Of a DNA stretch of 64,000 nucleotides, positions 56,977-64,000 are shown in pieces. The translations under genes and the position numbers were made by a program. The notes below the pieces were generated by a model, which was given only the letters and a program-made list of their open reading frames with translations, ran no database searches and was not told where the DNA came from. The stretch is from the NCBI GenBank assembly GCA_963756815.1, contig CAVWPR010000048.1, positions 124,001 to 188,000 on the forward strand, read 5' to 3'. The DNA comes from JAENVU01 sp963756815. Lineage in GTDB: Bacteria > Actinomycetota > Acidimicrobiia > IMCC26256 > JAENVU01. Each line of letters begins with the position of its first letter. Within the stretch, counting starts at the first letter, position 1.

Positions 56977-58080
56977 ATGCGTGACTTCACCGACGACCTC
57001 ACGGCCGTGCGCAAGCGGGTCGACGAGGCCCGCGCCTACCTCCACATCGACACCCAGCGCGCCCGACTCACCGAGCTCGAGGCCGACGCGGCACGGCCCG
57101 ACCTCTGGGACGACCAGGACGCGGCTCGCAAGGTCACGAGCGAGCTCGCGGGCGTCCGCGACGACGTCGAGCTCGTCGACGGGCTCGACGGGCGGCTCGA
57201 CGACCTCGACACGCTGTACCAGCTGGGACGCGAGGAGTCGGACGACTCGGTCGAGCCCGAGATCGACGCCGGTATCGAGGCGCTGCGCACCGACCTGGAC
57301 CGCCTCGAGCTGCGGGCGCTCTTCACCGGGGAGTACGACGAGCGGGACGCCATCTGCCAGGTGAGCTCGGGCGCGGGTGGAACCGACGCGCAGGACTGGA
57401 CCCAGATGTTGCTCCGCATGTTCACGCGCTGGGCCGAGCGCCGCGGCTTCGCGGTCGAGGTCGAGGACATCAGCGAGGGCACGGAGGCCGGCATCAGCTC
57501 GGCGACGTTCACCGTGAAGGGTCGGTACGCGTACGGGATGCTCACGGGCGAGAAGGGTGTGCACCGTCTCATCCGCATCTCGCCGTTCGACGCGAACGCG
57601 CGTCGGCAGACCGCGTTCGCCGCGTTCGACGCGGTGCCCGCGCTCGATCAGGCCGAGGCGCCGGAGATCGATCCGGGCGACCTGCGCATCGACACGTACC
57701 GGTCGTCGGGTGCGGGCGGTCAGCACGTGAACGTCACCGACTCGGCGATCCGCATCACGCACCTGCCCACCGGCATCGTCGTGTCGTGTCAGAACGAGCG
57801 GTCGCAGCTGCAGAACAAGACGAAGGCGATGCAGATCCTCGCCGCCCGCCTCGCCGAGAAGCAGCGCGAGGACCAGCGCGCGCAGCTCGAGCAGCTGTCG
57901 GGGGAGAAGCGCGGCATCGACTTCGGGAGTCAGATCCGCACGTACACGCTCCAGCCCTACCAACTCGTCAAGGACGAGCGCACCCGCTTCGAGACCGGCA
58001 ACGTCCAGGCGGTGCTCGACGGCGACCTCGACGGCCTCATCGAAGCCTTCCTCCAGTGGCGGCGCGCGTCCAATTCCTGA
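56977..58080 (+). CDS. prfB: Peptide chain release factor 2
   Basis: 367 residues. SPF tripeptide (202-204), which reads UGA/UAA, and GGQ (247-249) in SGAGGQHVNVTDSAIRITH. The gene is in one frame: the autoregulatory UGA frameshift near codon 25 of many RF2 genes is absent. GGAGGA lies 10 nt before the ATG. The 3' end is duplicated downstream. Confidence 0.95.
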   Translation: MRDFTDDLTAVRKRVDEARAYLHIDTQRARLTELEADAARPDLWDDQDAARKVTSELAGVRDDVELVDGLDGRLDDLDTLYQLGREESDDSVEPEIDAGIEALRTDLDRLELRALFTGEYDERDAICQVSSGAGGTDAQDWTQMLLRMFTRWAERRGFAVEVEDISEGTEAGISSATFTVKGRYAYGMLTGEKGVHRLIRISPFDANARRQTAFAAFDAVPALDQAEAPEIDPGDLRIDTYRSSGAGGQHVNVTDSAIRITHLPTGIVVSCQNERSQLQNKTKAMQILAARLAEKQREDQRAQLEQLSGEKRGIDFGSQIRTYTLQPYQLVKDERTRFETGNVQAVLDGDLDGLIEAFLQWRRASNS

Positions 58081-58173
58081 GCCGCCCGGGCGATCCGTGA
58101 CGTCGCGCGACCAACGGTCCGGGACTCCGGCTCGACACGCGGGGCGAAGCGGCTCAGCGTCCAATTCCTGAGC
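58063..58173. repeat. Insert flanked by a duplicated prfB 3' end
   Basis: GCGTCCAATTCCTGAGC occurs at the prfB end (about 58066-58082) and again at about 58157-58173, 91 bp apart. Between them is a GC-rich insert with no gene. Confidence 0.55.
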
Positions 58174-58207
58174 GCCCCGCCGCCGCCCGGGCGGTCGGCG
58201 GCGGGGC
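58174..58207. terminator. GC-rich terminator-like hairpin after prfB
   Basis: 11-bp stem GCCCCGCCGCC (58174-58184) with GGCGGCGGGGC (58197-58207) and a 12-nt loop; it follows the second copy of the prfB end. Confidence 0.6.
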
Positions 58208-58274
58208 TCGGCCACCTGACCTGCGGTGACGTGTGCCGTGGGTCGCATGACTCAGGTTTCGAAGGGCCTGCAGG

Positions 58275-58280
58275 TAGCCT
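58275..58280 (+). promoter_or_regulatory. TAGCCT -10-like box of ftsEX
   Basis: TAGCCT ends 11 nt before the ftsE ATG at 58292. Confidence 0.4.
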
Positions 58281-58291
58281 GAGGCGCTCTC

Positions 58292-58978
58292 ATGATTCGC
58301 TTCGAGAACGTCACCATGACCTACAAGGGCGACGTCACGGCCCTCCGGGACGTCAGCCTCGATGTCGGCAAAGGTGAGTTCGTCTTCCTGGTGGGCCCGT
58401 CCGGTTCCGGGAAATCGACCTTCCTCCGGCTGCTGCTGCGCGACGAGGTCCCCACGCGCGGGCACATCATCGTGGCCGGACGCGACGTGACCCAGCTCTC
58501 CAACTGGAAGGTTCCCCAGCTGCGTCGCAACATCGGCTGCATCTTCCAGGACTACAAGCTGTTGCCCGGCAAGACGGTCTACGAGAACGTCGCGTTCGCG
58601 TCGGAGGTGATCGGCCGACCGGCTCACGTGACGAAGTCGCAGGTCCCCCAGATCCTGGACCTCGTCGGCCTCTCACAGAAGCTCGACCGGTTTCCCGACG
58701 AGCTCTCCGGTGGCGAGCAGCAGCGGGTCTCGATCGCCCGGGCGTTCGTCAACCGTCCGCTGATCCTCCTCGCCGACGAGCCCACCGGGAACCTGGACCC
58801 GCAGACGACGGTCGGCATCATGCGCCTGCTCGACCGCATCAACCGCACGGGCACCACGGTCGTGATGGCCACGCACGACTCGCGCATCGTCGACACGATG
58901 CGCCGACGGGTCATCGAGCTCGATCACGGCTCGCTCGTGCGCGACCAGGCGCGCGGCATCTACGGCGTCGGGAGCTGA
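58292..58978 (+). CDS. ftsE: Cell division ATP-binding protein FtsE
   Basis: ABC ATPase of 228 residues. Walker A GPSGSGKST (35-43), Q-loop CIFQDYKLL, signature LSGGEQQR (138-145), Walker B ILLADEP (158-164) and H-loop VMATHDS. With FtsX it controls peptidoglycan hydrolases at the septum. Two bases separate it from ftsX. Confidence 0.95.
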   Translation: MIRFENVTMTYKGDVTALRDVSLDVGKGEFVFLVGPSGSGKSTFLRLLLRDEVPTRGHIIVAGRDVTQLSNWKVPQLRRNIGCIFQDYKLLPGKTVYENVAFASEVIGRPAHVTKSQVPQILDLVGLSQKLDRFPDELSGGEQQRVSIARAFVNRPLILLADEPTGNLDPQTTVGIMRLLDRINRTGTTVVMATHDSRIVDTMRRRVIELDHGSLVRDQARGIYGVGS

Positions 58979-58980
58979 CG

Positions 58981-59868
58981 GTGTACTCACGCATCAAGTA
59001 CTTCACGCGCGAGACCTGGGTGTCACTGCGCCGCAACACGATGATGACCGTCGCCGGTGTGATCACCGTGGCGGTCTCGTTGTGCGTCCTCGGTGGATCG
59101 CTGCTGCTCACGCGCCTGGTGGACCACGGCACGCAGAAGTGGCAGAACGGCGTCGAGTTCATCGTCTTCATGCAGACGAAGGCGCCGACGGCCCAGACCC
59201 AGGCGGTGCAGGCCCAGCTCAAGAAGGACCCGGACGTCCGGAGCTTCAAGTACCTCAGCCACCAGGACGCCTACGAGGACTTCAAGCGCTACGAAGGTCG
59301 CGACCGTCCGGAGCTGGTCAACACGATCACGCCGGCGGACCTCCCGGAGTCGTTCCTCGTGGCGCCGCGCAAGGCGTCGCTCACGAAGCAGATCGCGGCG
59401 CAGTACCGCAACTCGCCCGGCGTGGACCAGATCCAGACCGCGGAGAAGGCGGTGAAGGACCTGCTGACCACCAGCGCCTGGATCCAGCGGGGCTTCCTGC
59501 TGATGTTCTTCGCCTTGCTGTTCGCGTCGCTGTTCCTCATCGTGAACACGATCCGCCTCGCCACGTACGCACGAAGACGCGAGATCGAGGTGATGAAGCT
59601 CGTCGGCGCGTCGAACTGGTTCGTCCGCGTCCCGTTCATGCTCGAGGGCATGGTGCAGGGGGTGGCGGGTGCGATCGGTGGCACCGTGGCCGTCTTCGGC
59701 CTCCAGCGGGCGCTGACCGACGCGATCCCGGTGAACAGCGACTTCTGGAAGGGTTGGTACGTCAGCTCGGGCGACGCCTTCCAGATCAGTCTCATCGTGG
59801 TGCTCCTGGGTGCGGGCATCGGTGCCCTGGGCGCCCTGGTGGGCCTGCGTCGGTTCCTCGACGTCTGA
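58981..59868 (+). CDS. ftsX: Cell division protein FtsX
   Basis: 295 residues: a helix at about 21-40, an extracytoplasmic loop of about 130 residues (FMQTKAPTAQTQ to VDQIQTAEKAVKDL), and three C-terminal helices (FALLFASLFLIVNTIRLATY, MLEGMVQGVAGAIGG, IVVLLGAGIGALGALVGL). No ATPase activity of its own. GTG start. In Gram-positives it drives a hydrolase of the type encoded next. Confidence 0.95.
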   Translation: MYSRIKYFTRETWVSLRRNTMMTVAGVITVAVSLCVLGGSLLLTRLVDHGTQKWQNGVEFIVFMQTKAPTAQTQAVQAQLKKDPDVRSFKYLSHQDAYEDFKRYEGRDRPELVNTITPADLPESFLVAPRKASLTKQIAAQYRNSPGVDQIQTAEKAVKDLLTTSAWIQRGFLLMFFALLFASLFLIVNTIRLATYARRREIEVMKLVGASNWFVRVPFMLEGMVQGVAGAIGGTVAVFGLQRALTDAIPVNSDFWKGWYVSSGDAFQISLIVVLLGAGIGALGALVGLRRFLDV

Positions 59869-59916
59869 TACCGGTCGCTCCGCTCCGGCGTCGGACCGAG
59901 CGCGGCGCACTCGAAC

Positions 59917-59965
59917 GGACGCTCCGCGACTGCTCGCCTCCGCTGCGCTCCGGCTCGGTGCCTCG
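59917..59965. repeat. Dispersed intergenic repeat, family B, copy 3
   Basis: GGACGCTCCGCGACTGCTCG followed by the core CCTCCGCTGCGCTCCGGCTC; nearly identical to 38501-38550. The gap 59869-60027 has no gene. Confidence 0.7.
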
Positions 59966-60027
59966 CCGCCTCGGGCGTGCTGAGCATCCGCAACTGGTGT
60001 TGCTGGTGTGGTTACTGTCAACTCTTG

Positions 60028-61249
60028 ATGCTCAGGTCGATCCGGTCGCGGGTCGCCATCGGGGGAGCAGCGCTCGTCGTGGTGCTGGCCACGGCCACCC
60101 CGGCCGCCGCGACCCTCCCCGCCAGCCCGTCGTCGCGTCCGTCGCGTGCGTTGCGACCGGCGCGGGCGCCGTCGGGTCCGGACTTCGAGGCCGCGTCACG
60201 GGCCGAGCAGGCCGCCGTCGACGCCGTCACCACCGCCCGCCGCAGCCGGGAAGCGGCTGAGGCCGACGTCCGCCGGCTGGACGGTGAGCTGGCCACGCTC
60301 ACGGCACAGAGTGCGGTGGCGGCCGGCGATCTCGCCCGCCTCGACGCCGCCCGCCGGAACGTGGAGGCGGAGGTCGCGCGGACCCGCCTGCCGCGTGACC
60401 CGGACGAGGGCCGCGGCCGGGCGGGCCGCCGCCGACATCTACCGACGGGCCGGGAGCACCGCGCCGCCGGTGCTCGCGGCGTTCGCGGACCGTCGGACCC
60501 GACGGGATCAGACGCTGCGTCAGGTGTACCTGGAGCACGTCGGCGACCGGACGACGGATCGCCTGGACGCGCTGCGCGTGGCTCGGGCCGACGCGCTCGA
60601 CGCCGCCCGTTCGTTGCGGGCGCGACGCGCCGCGGTGGCGCGCGCCGCGGTGGTGGCGCGGAACGAGGAGGCGCAGGTGGCCGCGGCCCGCGCGCAGCAG
60701 GCGCAGCTCGTCGACCGCGCCCGCGCCGAGGAGGCGCGCGTCCAGGCGGTGCTGGCATCGGCGCACGCCCGGCGCCAGGAGTTCGAGCGCGCCGCCGCCG
60801 CCAACGCGGCCGCGTCGGGGACGATCCAGGGGATCCTGCGCGCCCGGCCGCCGGGTGCCCCGACGGTCCCCGTGTTCCGCTTCCCTGCGAACGGCCCGAT
60901 CTCGTCACCGTTCGGTCGGCGGGTGCACCCGATCTTCCACGACGTGCGCATGCACACTGGGATCGACATCGGCGCGAGCTACGGCAGCCCCGTGTGGGCC
61001 GCCGCCGCGGGCACGGTCGTCGTCGCCGGCCCCGTGTCGGGCTACGGCAACGCCATCGTGATCGACCACGCGGGTGGGCTCGCGACGTTGTACGGCCACC
61101 TGTCGAAGCTCGGGGTGCACGTCGGGAGCACGGTCGCGACCGGCCAGACGATCGGGGCGGTCGGCAACACCGGGAACTCGACCGGTCCGCACCTGCACTT
61201 CGAGGTCCGGGTCAACGGGACGCCCGTCGACCCGATGAAGTACCTGTAG
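60028..61249 (+). CDS. M23 family peptidoglycan endopeptidase with coiled coil (frameshifted)
   Basis: About 407 residues: signal peptide (VAIGGAALVVVLATATPAAA), long Ala/Arg-rich coiled coil, then a LytM/M23 domain with HTGIDIGASYGSPVWAAAAG, GYGNAIVIDHAGGLATLYGH and HLHFEVRVNG (zinc ligands His/Asp and the HxH). Layout as in EnvC or RipC-like activators, and its position after ftsEX suggests it is the FtsEX-controlled hydrolase. One indel near 60400 in the coiled coil breaks the frame. Confidence 0.87.
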
Positions 61250-61357
61250 TTCGGCGTCCCCGCTCCGCATCGACCCGAGCCGAAGGCGAGCCGCGTCGGA
61301 GCCGGCCGCCGCCGAATCACTCGGACGGCGGCGCGAGCGGAGACGCCGACGAGGCGG

Positions 61358-61993
61358 CTACTTGCCGGGCTGCGGCACCCAGCGCAGGTAGGGCTTCTCG
61401 GCCCGCCAGCCTTCGGGGAACTTCTCCTTGGCGGCCTCGTCGGAGACCGCGCCGCCGATGATCACCTCGTCGCCGGACTTCCAGTTGGCCGGCGTGGCCA
61501 CGGAGTAGCCGGCCGTCAGCTGCAGCGAGTCGACGACGCGCACGATCTCGTCGATGTTGCGGCCGGTGCTCGCCGGGTACGTGAGGATGAGCTTGATCTT
61601 CTTGTCCGGGCCGATGATGAACACCGAGCGGACCGTCAGCGTCTCGTTCGCGGCGGGGTGGATCATGTCGTAGAGGTCGGCGACCTTGCGGTCGGGGTCC
61701 GCGATCAGCGGGAAGTTGAGGGGCGTGCCCTTCACGTCCGCGATGTCCTGCGCCCAACCCTTGTGCGACTCGAGGGGGTCGACCGAGACGCCGATCAGCT
61801 TCGTGTTCCGCCGGTCGAAGTCGCCCTTGCGCTTCGCGAACTCGCCGAGCTCGGTCGTGCAGACGGGCGTGAAGTCGGCCGGGTGCGAGAACAGGATCCC
61901 CCAGCTGTCACCGAGGTAGTCGTAGAGGTCGACCTCACCTTCGGTCGTCTCCGCCGTGAAGTCGGGGGCCTCGTCGCCGAGTCGCAGGGTCAT
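61358..61993 (-). CDS. 1-Cys peroxiredoxin (Prx6 type)
   Basis: 211 residues. Peroxidatic Cys in SHPADFTPVCTTELGEF; resolving Cys absent. GVSVDPLESHKGWAQDI and the long C-terminal extension ending KPYLRWVPQPGK place it in the Prx6 group and not AhpC. Reduces peroxides with an external thiol such as mycothiol or thioredoxin (inferred). GAGGTG precedes the ATG. The gap to the M23 gene (61250-61357) shows only degenerate GC-rich sequence. Confidence 0.93.
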   Translation of the reverse strand: MTLRLGDEAPDFTAETTEGEVDLYDYLGDSWGILFSHPADFTPVCTTELGEFAKRKGDFDRRNTKLIGVSVDPLESHKGWAQDIADVKGTPLNFPLIADPDRKVADLYDMIHPAANETLTVRSVFIIGPDKKIKLILTYPASTGRNIDEIVRVVDSLQLTAGYSVATPANWKSGDEVIIGGAVSDEAAKEKFPEGWRAEKPYLRWVPQPGK

Positions 61994-62071
61994 CGCAACA
62001 CCTCGTTGTGTCGGGGGGATGGGTCGTAACGTCGCCGAACGTAGCCGGGGCCGCCGCAAAAGTCGAGTGAA

Positions 62072-63370
62072 ATGGTCGGGAAAAGGGAGGTGGCGTCCGA
62101 CACGTCCACTGCCCGCCCGCGCCGACGCTGGCGTCGCGTCGCGCTCGACCTGTCGCCGCTGCGCGAGCGCGACTTCCGCCTGCTGTGGACGGGCGAGATG
62201 TTCTCCGAGATCGGGTCGAACATCACGCTCGTCGCGGTCTTCCTGCAGGTCGACGCGCTGACGCACTCGCCGGCGGCGGTGGGACTCATCGGGTTGGTGC
62301 AGCTGGTGCCCCTCATGGCGGCGTCGCTCTTCGGAGGGTCCTGGATCGACCGGTACGACCGCCGCAAGCTCCTCCTCGGTGCCCAGGTCGGCCAGATGCT
62401 CGCCTCGGGTCTGCTGCTGGCCGGCGCGCTCACGGGCGAGCCGCCGCTGTGGAGCGTCTACCTGGGCGCCGCGCTGGTGGCCGGCTTCTCGGGGTTCTCC
62501 CTGGCGACCCGGTCGGCGATGACCCCGAGCCTGGTCCCCGTCGACCGGTTGCCGTCGGCGCTGGCGCTCAACCAGGTGATGTGGAACACCGCCCAGATCG
62601 CGGGCCCCGCGCTGGGTGGCATCGTCGTGGGGACGCTCGGCTTCGCATGGGCGTACGGCATCGACGTCGTCTCGTTCGCGGGCACGATCACCGCGGCACT
62701 GCTGATGCGACCCCGCCCGCCGATCATCGAGGACCCGGACGCCGAGGTCCTCGGCTCGTGGCGGCGGCTCATGGAGGGCGTCCGCTACCTCAAGGGACGC
62801 AAGGTGCTCCAGGGCACCTTCATCGTGGATGTCATCGCGATGGTGTTCGGCATGCCGCGGGTCCTGTTCCCCGTGCTCGCCCGGACGCAGTTCGGGGGCG
62901 GCCCCGAACTCGCCGGCTTCCTCTTCGCGTCGGTCTCGGCGGGTGCCGTGATCGCCGCCCTGACGAGCGGCTGGGTCCACCGCGTCGTCCGCCAGGGCCG
63001 GGCGATCGTGGTGTCGATCGTCGTCTGGGGGTTCGCGATCGCGGCATTCGGGCTCGTGGGCGACCGCATCGCGCTCGCGATGCTGTGCCTGGCGGTCGCG
63101 GGCGGGGCCGACGTCGTCTCGGCCGTGTTCCGGTCGACGATCCTGCAGGCGACCGTGCCGGACTCGCTGCGCGGCCGGATGTCGGGCATCCACATCGCGG
63201 TCGTCGCCGGAGGCCCGCGCATCGGCGATCTCGAGGGCGGCCTGGTCGCTTCGGTGTTCACGCCGACCGTCTCGGTGGTGAGCGGCGGAGTCATCTGCGT
63301 GGTCGGCGTGCTCGTGTACGCGGCACTCGTACCGGCGTTCGCGCGTTACCGCGTGGGCGACGCGACCTAG
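62072..63370 (+). CDS. MFS exporter, EntS-like
   Basis: 432 residues, about twelve helices. FRLLWTGEMFSEIGSNITLV, GSWIDRYDRRKLLLGAQVGQ (loop motif), SVYLGAALVAGFSGFSLATR and DSLRGRMSGIHIAVVAGGPR match the EntS/DHA3 exporters for siderophores or drugs. Substrate unknown. Divergent from the peroxiredoxin with a 78-bp gap. Confidence 0.88.
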   Translation: MVGKREVASDTSTARPRRRWRRVALDLSPLRERDFRLLWTGEMFSEIGSNITLVAVFLQVDALTHSPAAVGLIGLVQLVPLMAASLFGGSWIDRYDRRKLLLGAQVGQMLASGLLLAGALTGEPPLWSVYLGAALVAGFSGFSLATRSAMTPSLVPVDRLPSALALNQVMWNTAQIAGPALGGIVVGTLGFAWAYGIDVVSFAGTITAALLMRPRPPIIEDPDAEVLGSWRRLMEGVRYLKGRKVLQGTFIVDVIAMVFGMPRVLFPVLARTQFGGGPELAGFLFASVSAGAVIAALTSGWVHRVVRQGRAIVVSIVVWGFAIAAFGLVGDRIALAMLCLAVAGGADVVSAVFRSTILQATVPDSLRGRMSGIHIAVVAGGPRIGDLEGGLVASVFTPTVSVVSGGVICVVGVLVYAALVPAFARYRVGDAT

Positions 63371-63431
63371 GCATCGGCGACGAGATTCACGAGTTGACTC
63401 GGGCACGCGAACGCGCTCGGATGGCCGACGC

Positions 63432-63875
63432 ATGGCGGGGTACGAGTCGAACGGGCGCGACGCGGGTCGCGGGTCAACACCACTGCCCAGGAAGTTGGGC
63501 ATCAAGCCCGACGCGCTCGTTGCGTTGCTCGCGTCGCCGCCCGGATTCGAGCGCACGCTCGGTGCGTTGCCGGACGGTGTGGAGATCCGCACGCAGGCGC
63601 GCGGCCGCTTCGACGTCATCGTGTTCTTCGCGACGCGTGAGCGCGAGCTGGCGCGACGCTTCCCGGTGATGGCGCGCGCCTTGCTGCCGGACGGCGGTCT
63701 GTGGGTCGCGTGGCCGAAGAAGACGAGTTGCGTCGCGACCGACCTCACCTTCGACCCGGTGCAGGAGGTCGGGCTCGACGCCGGCCTCGTCGACAACAAG
63801 GTGTGCGCGATCGACGACACCTGGTCGGCGTTGCGCTTCGTCGTGCGCACGAGCGACCGTTCCGGTCGCGCGTAG
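63432..63875 (+). CDS. DUF3052 family protein
   Basis: 147 residues. LPRKLGIKPDALVALLASPP, RGRFDVIVFFATRERELARR and GLWVAWPKKTSCVATDLTFD with VGLDAGLVDNKVCAIDDTWS, then ALRFVVR, are the family's blocks. Rossmann-like and widespread in actinobacteria, often near methylation or lipid genes; function unknown. Confidence 0.85.
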   Translation: MAGYESNGRDAGRGSTPLPRKLGIKPDALVALLASPPGFERTLGALPDGVEIRTQARGRFDVIVFFATRERELARRFPVMARALLPDGGLWVAWPKKTSCVATDLTFDPVQEVGLDAGLVDNKVCAIDDTWSALRFVVRTSDRSGRA

Positions 63876-63882
63876 TCACGCG

Positions 63883-64000
63883 ATGTGCGGGCGCTACGTC
63901 CAGGCGGCGTCGCCGACGCTTCTCGCGGAGCACTTCGACGTCGACGAGATCGCGCTCGACGAGCCCGTCGCGCCGAGTTGGAACGTCGCACCGCGTGCCG
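63883..64000 (+). CDS. SRAP domain protein (YedK/HMCES-like), N-terminal part
   Basis: Begins MCGRYVQAASPTLLAEHF and reaches APSWNVAPRA at the window edge. Cys2 (after Met removal the N-terminal residue) is the catalytic residue that crosslinks to abasic sites in single-stranded DNA; SWNVAP matches the conserved YNIAP block. About 39 of some 220 residues are present. Starts 7 bp after the DUF3052 stop, so likely co-transcribed. Confidence 0.85.
   Translation, partial: MCGRYVQAASPTLLAEHFDVDEIALDEPVAPSWNVAPRA

Noticed and set aside
56977..57080. Programmed +1 frameshift in prfB
   Set aside because: The gene is one continuous frame with no in-frame TGA near codon 25.

Overview
The window is GC-rich, gene-dense chromosomal DNA from a high-GC Gram-positive bacterium. 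Several features point to the Actinomycetota, most likely an Acidimicrobiia-like lineage: coenzyme F420 genes (cofD, cofE), two families often tied to mycothiol (DinB-like and maleylpyruvate-isomerase-like), an LytR-CpsA-Psr wall ligase, a split nitroreductase next to cofE, and many genes with a TANNNT box just upstream of an ATG or GTG, as expected for leaderless mRNAs. The class-level call is inference. I see no rRNA, tRNA, CRISPR array, prophage or insertion sequence.

Layout. 1-4.6 kb: end of murA, an AidB-type acyl-CoA dehydrogenase, a NifU-type scaffold protein, meaB and an enoyl-CoA hydratase. 4.6-10.3 kb: small stress and redox genes, several broken (DinB, WYL regulator, SRPBCC, galT-like, LpdA-like flavoprotein, VOC relic, PhzF). 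10.4-15.1 kb: biotin-dependent carboxylase alpha subunit divergent from birA, then pabB-pabC. 15.2-24.5 kb: cell-surface polysaccharide block (LCP ligase, rmlB, ugd, uxs, two glycosyltransferases, an unknown His-rich membrane protein, a sugar nucleotidyltransferase and an epimerase). 24.6-27.4 kb: F420 side-chain genes. 27.5-37.9 kb: a small, apparently strongly expressed amphipathic protein, a giant glycosyltransferase plus a DUF5719-like partner, an MFS transporter, a thioredoxin-kinase fusion, ftsH and a CPBP protease. 38.2-44.4 kb: small zinc-ribbon protein, a large membrane protein and a mannose-phosphate operon. 44.5-48.1 kb: the circularly permuted ATP-grasp / alpha-E / transglutaminase trio. 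48.2-52.6 kb: S-adenosylhomocysteine hydrolase, a phosphatidylcholine-synthase-like enzyme and mtnA. 52.9-61.2 kb: comF-flgM-hpf-secA-prfB-ftsE-ftsX-M23 peptidase, the order of an old block that in Bacillus carries flagellar genes in the middle. 61.4-64 kb: peroxiredoxin, MFS exporter, DUF3052 and the start of an SRAP-domain protein.

Two window-wide signals matter for any reader. First, about 30 single-base frameshifts interrupt 18 or so genes, including essential-type ones (ftsH, sahH, pabB, the carboxylase). Both halves keep full family conservation, so residual sequencing error in the assembly is the best explanation. Coordinates below for those genes span the reconstructed gene. Second, intergenic spaces hold dispersed GC-rich repeats (two families) and a tandem array; in two cases an insertion is flanked by a duplicated copy of the upstream gene's 3' end.
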